NCBI GenBank assembly: GCA_937907035.1
Contig: CALCTX010000092.1
Span: forward strand, 1-5,161
Length of the DNA stretch: 5,161 nucleotides
Direction: 5' to 3'
Origin: an uncultured Selenomonadales bacterium
Lineage (GTDB): Bacteria; Bacillota_C; Negativicutes; Selenomonadales; Selenomonadaceae
Positions 1-5,161 of this stretch are shown here, one piece after another. The position numbers and the translations under genes were made by a program. Under the pieces are notes generated by a model that was not told where the DNA came from, searched no databases, and saw nothing but the letters and a program-made list of their open reading frames with translations. Every line of letters starts with the position of its first letter. Position 1 is the stretch's first letter.

Positions 1-524
1 TGTTTGGTAAAAAAATAAGTTCCAAAATTGATGAGATCAAAGGATATTGGAATTCTGATGATATAAATGCGTTACGCATAGAAGTTCATGCTTTGAAAAA
101 TAATGCGCGGATCATCGGGTATCCGGAACTTGGAGAGAAGTTCTACGAGCTGGAAAAAGCAGCGGATGATAAGAATATTGATTATATCAAAGTACATCTG
201 AACAATGTTTTAGATGAGATGGCCTCTTTGGAATCACCTATAAGAGAGTATTTTGAGGTCAAGAAAGATGCAGAAGAAATGCCGGCTAAGCAGATAGCTG
301 AGCTTCTGACAGCATTACGCGATCATATGGAGGAATTTGAACAGGATGAAGCTGACGCCATCATGGAACATCTTCTCAAAGTGAAGTTGCCGATGAAGGA
401 AGCAGAGAAAAAACCTGATCTCAATGAACAAATAGATCGTTTGAGTGTTGCTGTTGCTGATGTAGATTTTGATTTGGTAATTGAAATGACAGAATGTCTG
501 CTGGCTGATTTAGCCAAGTTATGA
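1..524 (+). CDS. Hpt-domain protein, C-terminal part (probable hybrid sensor kinase tail), cut by left edge
   Basis: The frame is open from base 3 to the TGA at 522-524, giving 173 visible residues and no start. The TTG at 93 is not the start, because the frame upstream of it encodes the Hpt core. The motif HALKNNARIIG (from visible residue 29, His codon at 87-89) fits the Hpt pattern H-x-LK-x-x-A-x-x-x-G around the phosphorylated histidine, followed by the usual helix ending LEKAADDKN. Hpt domains pass phosphate between receiver domains in the cytoplasm. Visible residues 1 to about 85 form the Hpt domain. The remainder is acidic and helical and contains two similar segments (about 101-125 and 143-167), a tail style I associate with clostridial hybrid kinases. 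The receiver-encoding gene starts 19 bases downstream, so the two are probably one operon and one phosphorelay. Kinase and receiver domains would lie left of the window. The Hpt call is firm; the hybrid-kinase call is inference. Confidence 0.8.
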   Translation, partial: FGKKISSKIDEIKGYWNSDDINALRIEVHALKNNARIIGYPELGEKFYELEKAADDKNIDYIKVHLNNVLDEMASLESPIREYFEVKKDAEEMPAKQIAELLTALRDHMEEFEQDEADAIMEHLLKVKLPMKEAEKKPDLNEQIDRLSVAVADVDFDLVIEMTECLLADLAKL

Positions 525-543
525 GAAGGGAAGTCCTGTTGAA

Positions 544-1323
544 ATGATGCTTTATGATCAATACAAAAATAACATCCCGATCATTACAAATCTTGATTTT
601 GACAATGTTGTTGTAAGAGGGGTGCTGAGTCATTTAACAGAGGTTGTACCGGGGATAGAACCATTCCTGGTCAAGATGGATGGTATGGCGGATGCTTTTA
701 TTTCCAAAAATACAGTAGCAGTTGTTTTGTTGCCTGAAGAATTGGATGATGAGGAAAATGAAATTCTCAGTAATATTTCCAGTCAGGTCGATAAATATAA
801 TTTACCAGTGTTGGCATTAGCTTGGGAAAATGATCTTGAAATTATAAAAAATGTAATTCCGGAAGAACGGCTGGTATTTTGCGGCGATCGTTCTGATTTA
901 GCGAACTGTAAGTTAAAAACCGGATTGTATTTATCAAGATTTGCTAAGCGCAGCAGAAAAACTATTCTGTTAGTCGATGATTCTGGTGAAGTATTACGGA
1001 CTGTCAAGTCCTGGCTGGAGAGAAAATATGACATAATCATGACAAAATCAGGCGAAATGGCGTTTCGCTATCTGATGAAAAAAATCCCGGATCTTATCCT
1101 TTTGGATTATGAGATGCCGGGTATGAACGGAAGGGAAGTATTTGAGCGGCTTAAAGAGGATTTTACTACTGCTGATATTCCTGTATTTTTCCTGACCGGT
1201 AAAAATGATCGGGATATAGTTTTGGAAATTATGTCAGTTCATCCGGAAGGGTATATTTTAAAGAGTGAGTCGAAGGAAAAGGTTTTGGCCAGAATAGATG
1301 AATTATTTGCCAAGAAAAAGTAA
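544..1323 (+). CDS. Response regulator: degenerate N-terminal receiver plus intact C-terminal receiver, no output domain
   Basis: This 259-residue soluble protein is probably a phosphorelay acceptor. Residues about 138-256 are a complete receiver domain: ILLVDD supplies the acidic pair D145/D146, LILLDYEMPG gives the phosphorylated D188, FFLTG gives T218, and YILK gives K240. Residues about 10-135 alternate hydrophobic strands and helices like a second receiver. Where the acceptor aspartate is expected after the third strand the sequence reads VVLLPEEL, with a proline, so this half is probably an unphosphorylatable pseudo-receiver. No DNA-binding, GGDEF or other output domain follows; the protein ends about 20 residues after K240. 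The ATG at 544 is preceded by a purine-rich AGAAGGGAAG at 524-533; a second ATG at 547 is an alternative start. It lies 19 bases behind the Hpt gene, its likely partner. Its output is probably protein-protein interaction. The C-terminal domain is certain; the N-terminal reading is inferred from pattern. Confidence 0.88.
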   Translation: MMLYDQYKNNIPIITNLDFDNVVVRGVLSHLTEVVPGIEPFLVKMDGMADAFISKNTVAVVLLPEELDDEENEILSNISSQVDKYNLPVLALAWENDLEIIKNVIPEERLVFCGDRSDLANCKLKTGLYLSRFAKRSRKTILLVDDSGEVLRTVKSWLERKYDIIMTKSGEMAFRYLMKKIPDLILLDYEMPGMNGREVFERLKEDFTTADIPVFFLTGKNDRDIVLEIMSVHPEGYILKSESKEKVLARIDELFAKKK

Positions 1324-1385
1324 AAGGGTACTAACCTCACCGATAATTTTCTCAGCCAGCCGCTAAACTCGCTACGCTCAGACAA

Positions 1386-1416
1386 ACCGACCGGCTTCAA
1401 AAACAATCGGTTCGGT
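1386..1416. repeat. Small bulged hairpin in the convergent intergenic gap
   Basis: ACCGA at 1386-1390 pairs with TCGGT at 1412-1416, and CCG at 1391-1393 pairs with CGG at 1408-1410. T1411 is bulged and the loop is about 12-14 bases. No T-run follows on either strand, so it is not a classical terminator by itself. Just upstream (about 1361-1380) is a stretch with three copies of CGCT. No open reading frame or conserved RNA family was recognised in 1324-1440. It may belong to a dispersed intergenic repeat together with the larger hairpin that follows. Confidence 0.45.
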
Positions 1417-1441
1417 AAAATCTCTAATATTGAACATTTCT

Positions 1442-1567
1442 AAAAAACGTCAGAATGAGGCAAAGAAGCGAAACGGGCCTGTTCCCGAAGGCGAAACGTA
1501 CTAAAAAATGTACGTTGACCAAGGGAACAAGCCCGTGACAAAGTATTTGCCCATTATGGCGTTTTTT
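1442..1567. terminator. Long imperfect hairpin, probable bidirectional terminator between convergent genes
   Basis: Two 45-base arms (1442-1486 and 1523-1567) are imperfect inverted copies. The outer ends pair A6CG with CGT6, and the inner ends pair ACGGGC-N-TGTTCCC with GGGAACA-N-GCCCGT. The middle pairs with mismatches and a shift (GGCAAA with TTTGCC). Inside the arms is a second perfect stem, AACGTAC (1495-1501) with GTACGTT (1510-1516), around an 8-base A-rich loop. The single mismatch in the inner outer-arm stem (C1478 opposite A1531) becomes a G-U pair in RNA from the - strand. A6 at the left and T6 at the right give a U-run after the stem on either strand. The right arm ends one base short of the stop codon of the exporter gene. 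Stem length far exceeds an ordinary terminator, so a decayed mobile or intergenic repeat is an alternative. Confidence 0.6.
1550..1563. repeat. 14-base direct repeat, copy 1 (CCCATTATGGCGTT), in hairpin arm
   Basis: CCCATTATGGCGTT here is identical to 1612-1625. This copy is in the right arm of the long hairpin, immediately after the end of the exporter gene on the - strand. Confidence 0.6.
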
Positions 1568-1568
1568 G

Positions 1569-2177
1569 TTATAGGAATAGAATTTTTCCTGCACACCAGA
1601 AAAGTAAAAATCCCATTATGGCGTTGAAAGTTTTCCAATGACGACGGCAGACAGGCATCAAAGTGTGGCCGGCAAATGTCCAGATCAGATTGCCACTGCC
1701 TGCACCGGCAGCCATAGTAAAGGCAAACAGCAATACCGTAAACGTACTGTAATTTTTCAGTGGCAGAACAAATCCGCTGAATGCAGCAATGCCGAGCATG
1801 AGCACCTTGACATTGAGAAACTGTAAGAGAAATCCGTCTCTGTAGCCAAGGGGAGTTGTGCCGACATCGGCATTTTCGGCTCCGTCAGCCGGTGGCTGAC
1901 GGCGGATTGTCAGATAAGCAAGATAGAGGATATATACAGCTCCGACATATTTCGCATAGGGAACGATGCCCGGCAGGATCGAGCCAAGAGTTTGGCAGCC
2001 AAGACCGCAGATAAGCATGACAGTGATAAGCCCGGACCATATTCCGAGAATCAGAGGCCGTAACGGTATGGCACCAAATTGTCCGGCGCTGGCCAGGAGA
2101 AGTACATTGTTAGGTCCGGGAGACCAGCCACCGGTAATGACGTATATAACAAAACTGATGTAGGTTGCTGTATCCAT
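1569..2177 (-). CDS. LysE/RhtB-family amino-acid exporter, EamB-like
   Basis: This 202-residue inner-membrane protein has the family's usual length and about six hydrophobic segments. The signature SPGPNN at residues 19-24 is the conserved TPGPNN-type motif of the RhtB family. The segment from QFLNVK (119-124) through GFVLP (135-139) and the later GNLIWTFAGH (162-171) resemble, from memory, the E. coli cysteine/O-acetylserine exporter EamB more than RhtB or LysE. The family exports amino acids or their derivatives using the membrane gradient; the substrate here is unproven. The ATG at 2177 has AAGGAA at 2183-2188, spaced 5 bases. The gene begins 21 bases after the TRAP fusion stop, so it is probably the last gene of that operon. 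Its TAA (1569-1571) almost touches the long hairpin, which would terminate the transcript. The family is confident; the EamB-like substrate is moderate. Confidence 0.88.
   Translation of the reverse strand: MDTATYISFVIYVITGGWSPGPNNVLLLASAGQFGAIPLRPLILGIWSGLITVMLICGLGCQTLGSILPGIVPYAKYVGAVYILYLAYLTIRRQPPADGAENADVGTTPLGYRDGFLLQFLNVKVLMLGIAAFSGFVLPLKNYSTFTVLLFAFTMAAGAGSGNLIWTFAGHTLMPVCRRHWKTFNAIMGFLLFWCAGKILFL
1612..1625. repeat. 14-base direct repeat, copy 2, within exporter coding sequence
   Basis: This is the second exact copy of CCCATTATGGCGTT, 62 bases from the first. Here it encodes residues FNAIMG near the exporter C-terminus, an ordinary position in the family, so this is probably the original copy if the two are related. 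Confidence 0.6.
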
Positions 2178-2198
2178 AGTATTTCCTTTAAAATTTAG

Positions 2199-4562
2199 TT
2201 AATTGGTAAAGGCATTGACCAGCTCACGGGCTGATTGTTCACTGTTGCCCAGTTCAATAAGCCGGCCGACATACCATTCGGCTACATCAGCTGTAGCCGC
2301 TTTGAAGCCTTCGGTATCAATATCCTTTGTTTCAATGACATTGATGATTTTCTTTTCATTCCAGTTCTTAATGAGCAAGTCGCATTCATAGCGATTGATA
2401 GCACGTTGATATTTTACGGCTTTCATTGCATTTTCTTCGACAACCTTCTGCTGTTCCGGTGTGAGTTTGTCAAATACACCTTGATTCATTGCAAAGAACA
2501 GGCAGTCATAATATGCATTCCAGAGAGAAATATTGCCCTGAACATCTTGAACAGAAGCAGAAGCGATAGCCGGCAACGGATTTTCCTGTCCTTCTACAGT
2601 ACCCTGTTGCAGTGCGGTATAGGTTTCGCCCCAGTTCATATTAGTTGCGTCAGCACCCCATTTTTCATAACTCTTCATGAGCAGGTTGGAACCGGCAACA
2701 CGGATCTTTTGTTGTTTCATGTCGTCAACTGCTCTGACAGGTTTCTTACTGGTTGTCAACTGACGGAATCCGTTTTCAGCGATGCCGAAGCAGTGAAGTC
2801 CCATACCTTTGAGGATTTTCTTCATTTGTTCACCGCCGGCGCCGTCAAACTTACGGTCTACATCGGCGTAATCTTTGTAAATATAAGGCAGCGAAATAAC
2901 ATTAAAACGCTGATCAAATGCGGAATAGATCAAATTGGAATGCATGGAAAGCTGAACGACAGAACCGTCAATCAGGGCTGAGATACCGCCTTTTTGGTTG
3001 CCGTTAGTAAGAGCATCAGCTGCACCGTCAACTTTGACAACAACTTTACCACCGGAAGTTTCAGCCATGAGCGCACCAAAGTAGCGGCCGGCTTTAGCCC
3101 AAGTGGATGCGTTGCCGGTAGAGCAGGCAAAATGCCAGGTCTGCTGAGCAAATTCAGGTCCGATATATTTTACAGCATCCTTCTTTGGGTCATATGTTTC
3201 ATTGTCATAGGCTTCGATAGTGTTTTCGGCACTGATAGTGCCACGGACTATCTTTTTACCGCTCTGGGTAGTGTCTTTACCGCCAATAGCCACAAGGGAT
3301 ACTTGCGGAATGTAGGTTACAATACATAATACTGTCAGACAGCTGACGATCATCGGCATAACAGCCCGGCTGATTTCCGGCATAGTAACTTTGATGCTGT
3401 TACGGATCTTCAGACCAATTGCAACGAAAAGGTTGACACCAACCGGCGGGGTAACCTGACCGATAGCAAGGTTGACAGTAGCAAGGATACCGAATGCTAC
3501 TACGCTGTAATCAAGTGCCTGACAAACAGGGAGCATGATCGGAATAAAGATGTACATGGCACTGTTGGCGTCAATGAAGCAGCCGGCAATGAGGAAGATG
3601 ATATTGCAGATAAGCAGAAATACTACCTGATTGCCACTCATATTGAGCAGAAAATTTTCTGCGGCATCGGATATACCGAATACAGTACAAACATAACTGA
3701 ACAATGAAGCCGAGCCAACGATCAGCATGATAGAACCGGTTGTCTTGGCACTTTCAACACAGATGTAAAACAGATCGCCGACAGAGATTTCTCTGTAGAT
3801 AAAGATACCGACAAAAAGTCCATAGACTACAGCAACTGCGGCAGCTTCTGTCGGGGTGAAGATACCACCGTAGATACCGCCGAGTATGATGACCGGCATA
3901 AGAAAAGCCCAGAAAGCATCTTTAAAGGCTGCAGTTCTTTCTTCAGAAGTAGCTTTCTCACGGGAAGCGGGGATATTGTGCTTTTTGACCTCATACATTA
4001 CAACAATGATAAGCGCAATACCGATAAGAATACCCGGTATAATTCCGGCGACAAACATATCGCCGACCGAAGCGCCGGTAATTGAAGCATAGACAATGTA
4101 AGCGATAGATGGTGGGATTACGATTGCTACTGAGCTGGCAGTGGCCATCAGGGCACTGGCAAAACGAGGCGAGAATCCGGCATCAATCATAGCAGGGATC
4201 AAAACAGAGCCAAGAGCAGCTACAGTAGCCGGGCCGGAGCCGGAAATTGCGCCGAAAAAGCAGGCAACAATAACACAGACAATAGCGATACCGCCTTTTT
4301 TATGTCCAATCCAACTGTCAACGAACTTAATAAGGCGAGTGGAAATTCCGGCCATTGCCATAATATTTCCGGAGAGAATAAAGAACGGAATAGCCAGCAA
4401 CAGGAATTTGCTGATACCGGAATAGGTATTGGTGGCAATTACCAAAAGCGACTGTCCGGAAGCAAGAATTGCAAGCGCCGAAGAAGCACCCAGACAGATA
4501 GCGATCGGAATATCTAAAAATAACAAGATAAAGAAGGAGATAAACAATATAGCGGTTATCAT
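2199..4562 (-). CDS. TRAP transporter fusion: large permease (DctM) joined to substrate-binding protein (DctP)
   Basis: This single 787-residue frame contains two TRAP subunits. Residues 1 to about 427 are a complete DctM-type permease with many membrane segments and the family blocks GSGPATVAALGSVLIPAM (108-125), GIFTPTEAAAVAVVYGLF (233-250) and TPPVGVNLFV (371-380). It ends with VTYIPQVSLV (415-424), where stand-alone DctM proteins normally stop. Residues about 428-472 form a hydrophilic linker without methionine. Residues about 473-787 are a full-length mature DctP-type binding protein: SGGKVVVKV (503-511), LPYIYKDY (558-565), KIRV with R621 at the position of the conserved carboxylate-binding arginine, and WGETYTALQQGTVEGQENP (644-662). 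No signal peptide precedes it, so the last permease helix must deliver it outside. The ATG at 4562 overlaps the small-subunit stop and has AAGGAGG 7 bases upstream. With the small subunit this makes a complete ion-driven importer, probably of an organic acid; the substrate is unknown. Confidence 0.93.
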   Translation of the reverse strand: MITAILFISFFILLFLDIPIAICLGASSALAILASGQSLLVIATNTYSGISKFLLLAIPFFILSGNIMAMAGISTRLIKFVDSWIGHKKGGIAIVCVIVACFFGAISGSGPATVAALGSVLIPAMIDAGFSPRFASALMATASSVAIVIPPSIAYIVYASITGASVGDMFVAGIIPGILIGIALIIVVMYEVKKHNIPASREKATSEERTAAFKDAFWAFLMPVIILGGIYGGIFTPTEAAAVAVVYGLFVGIFIYREISVGDLFYICVESAKTTGSIMLIVGSASLFSYVCTVFGISDAAENFLLNMSGNQVVFLLICNIIFLIAGCFIDANSAMYIFIPIMLPVCQALDYSVVAFGILATVNLAIGQVTPPVGVNLFVAIGLKIRNSIKVTMPEISRAVMPMIVSCLTVLCIVTYIPQVSLVAIGGKDTTQSGKKIVRGTISAENTIEAYDNETYDPKKDAVKYIGPEFAQQTWHFACSTGNASTWAKAGRYFGALMAETSGGKVVVKVDGAADALTNGNQKGGISALIDGSVVQLSMHSNLIYSAFDQRFNVISLPYIYKDYADVDRKFDGAGGEQMKKILKGMGLHCFGIAENGFRQLTTSKKPVRAVDDMKQQKIRVAGSNLLMKSYEKWGADATNMNWGETYTALQQGTVEGQENPLPAIASASVQDVQGNISLWNAYYDCLFFAMNQGVFDKLTPEQQKVVEENAMKAVKYQRAINRYECDLLIKNWNEKKIINVIETKDIDTEGFKAATADVAEWYVGRLIELGNSEQSARELVNAFTN

Positions 4563-5059
4563 TATGCTGCCTCCTTTTTATCACTCATATGATCAAGACA
4601 CTGCTCAATGAGATGCAGGATCATACAAATTCCACAAATTGGGACAAAAGAGCAGAAAATCCACTCTGGCCAATGGAGAACATAAGTCCGGACACCACCT
4701 TCAAGTTGAGCCATCATATAATGATAACCTTGCTGAGTAAGCAGTGCACAGTAAAGAGCACAAATAGCAGTTGTGACAAGCTTAAGTGTCTTTTGGGAAC
4801 TCTCATTGACATGCTGCGACAAGAGAGCCAGACTGATGTGGCTGTTGTCACGACAGCAAAGAGCCGAAGCAAGAAGCGAGATAAGTACAAAGAGAGCGAT
4901 AACCAGTTCCTCCGTAAAAGCGAGACGAATACCAAGTGCCGGAATCTTACGGGTGATAACATTGCCGAAGACAAGCACCAGGGTGACTGCAGTGGTAATA
5001 ACGAGGATTATTTCCTCAAATTTTGCCAGAGCGTTCATCATTTTTTTGAAACCTGACAT
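4562..5059 (-). CDS. TRAP transporter small permease subunit (DctQ family)
   Basis: This 165-residue inner-membrane protein has four hydrophobic segments (about 16-36, 48-68, 90-110 and 128-150), the standard DctQ topology and length. Family features seen are VFGNVITRK after the first helix (30-38), TEEL at the start of the second helix (49-52) and HISL after it (74-77). The small subunit packs against the large permease and is needed for TRAP transport. The ATG at 5059 is preceded by GGAGG at 5067-5071 with 7-base spacing. The TAA at 4562-4564 shares one base with the ATG of the M-P fusion (TAATG), so the two are probably translationally coupled. It is the first gene of the - strand operon. 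Sequence similarity within this family is low in general, but the position beside DctM makes the call secure. Confidence 0.92.
   Translation of the reverse strand: MSGFKKMMNALAKFEEIILVITTAVTLVLVFGNVITRKIPALGIRLAFTEELVIALFVLISLLASALCCRDNSHISLALLSQHVNESSQKTLKLVTTAICALYCALLTQQGYHYMMAQLEGGVRTYVLHWPEWIFCSFVPICGICMILHLIEQCLDHMSDKKEAA
4570..4576 (-). promoter_or_regulatory. Ribosome binding site of the TRAP M-P fusion
   Basis: AAGGAGG on the - strand lies inside the last codons of the small-subunit gene, 7 bases before the ATG at 4562. It fixes that start and shows that the fusion can be translated on its own as well as by stop-start coupling. Confidence 0.85.
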
Positions 5060-5066
5060 TTAAAGA

Positions 5067-5071
5067 CCTCC
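5067..5071 (-). promoter_or_regulatory. Ribosome binding site of the TRAP small-subunit gene
   Basis: GGAGG on the - strand, 7 bases before the ATG at 5059, is a near-ideal site and supports that start. Confidence 0.85.
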
Positions 5072-5113
5072 AAAAGCAAAGTTTACAACTTTACAAAATT
5101 TTTAACCCGATTT

Positions 5114-5142
5114 ACTTTAACACATATAAAGCATAAGGTCAA
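5114..5142 (-). promoter_or_regulatory. Predicted promoter of the TRAP operon
   Basis: Reading the - strand, TTGACC (5137-5142) is a good -35 box. After 17 bases comes TAAAGT (5114-5119), a four-of-six -10 box, preceded by TGT, which gives an extended -10 TGN. Transcription would start near 5107 and leave an AT-rich leader of roughly 48 bases before the small-subunit ATG. This is pattern matching only; no alternative sigma-factor signature was seen. Confidence 0.5.
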
Positions 5143-5152
5143 GGAAGTGACC
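5137..5152. promoter_or_regulatory. Candidate operator: GGTCA-N6-TGACC palindrome over the -35 box
   Basis: GGTCA (5137-5141) and TGACC (5148-5152) form a perfect 5-base inverted repeat with a 6-base spacer. The left half lies within the predicted -35 box, where a bound dimeric regulator would affect polymerase. The arms are short, so chance is possible. No regulator gene is visible in the window. Confidence 0.35.
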
Positions 5153-5161
5153 GGTAAAATC

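Noticed and set aside
93..524. A separate 143-residue protein starting at TTG 93
   Set aside because: The same frame is open back to base 3 and the upstream codons encode the Hpt histidine and the helix before it, so the real start is off the left edge.
1442..1567. A transposon with terminal inverted repeats
   Set aside because: No target-site duplication is visible in the flanks (left ending CATTTCT, right beginning GTTATAG) and the centre is only 36 bases with no gene; kept only as a possible decayed element.
1324..1568. tRNA, riboswitch or CRISPR array in the intergenic gap
   Set aside because: No cloverleaf, no known riboswitch core and no regularly spaced repeats were seen.
2235..2981. 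A 248-residue + strand reading frame opposite the binding-protein part
   Set aside because: It lies wholly antisense to a strongly matching TRAP domain and has no recognisable motifs; it is a shadow.
2199..4562. The TRAP fusion as an assembly or frameshift artefact
   Set aside because: Not fully excludable, but the linker is in frame, polar, lacks a remnant signal peptide and stop, and both halves are complete; a chance joining would rarely give this.
4589..5056. A 155-residue + strand reading frame opposite the small TRAP subunit
   Set aside because: It is antisense to a four-helix DctQ protein with good start signals and its translation looks random.
5072..5106. Direct repeat of TTTACAA / TTACAA in the TRAP leader as an operator
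   Set aside because: The region is very AT-rich and the repeat is too short and simple to separate from composition.

Overview
The window looks like part of an anaerobic, Gram-negative-type Firmicute chromosome, possibly Negativicutes (the Phascolarctobacterium, Acidaminococcus or Selenomonas side). I infer this from the moderate, slightly AT-leaning composition, strong GGAGG ribosome binding sites, a clostridial-style hybrid-kinase tail and a TRAP transporter. The assignment is by general appearance only and is of low certainty.

Layout. Bases 1-1323 (+ strand) hold the end of a phosphorelay locus. First is the C-terminal part of a protein with a histidine phosphotransfer (Hpt) domain, cut by the left edge and probably the tail of a hybrid sensor kinase. 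Nineteen bases later comes a stand-alone two-domain response regulator: a degenerate receiver followed by an intact receiver, with no DNA-binding output. Bases 1324-1568 are a non-coding gap between convergent genes. The gap holds a small bulged hairpin and a very long imperfect inverted repeat (two 45-base arms, A6 at one end and T6 at the other), best read as a bidirectional terminator or a decayed intergenic repeat element.

Bases 1569-5161 (read on the - strand, from the right) hold one compact operon: a promoter with a small palindrome over its -35 box, a TRAP small permease (DctQ type), a 787-residue fusion of the TRAP large permease (DctM type) to a TRAP substrate-binding protein (DctP type), and a LysE/RhtB-family exporter resembling the cysteine/O-acetylserine exporter EamB. 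The first two genes overlap by one base (TAATG) and the third follows after 21 bases.

How they work together. The two TRAP genes encode a complete secondary uptake system in which the normally free periplasmic binding protein is covalently tethered to the permease. The exporter is probably co-transcribed, which suggests linked import and export of related metabolites, though the substrate cannot be read from the sequence. The phosphorelay genes converge on this operon and nothing visible shows that they regulate it. The TRAP M-P fusion is the most unusual item; the long intergenic hairpin and the pseudo-receiver/receiver protein are next.
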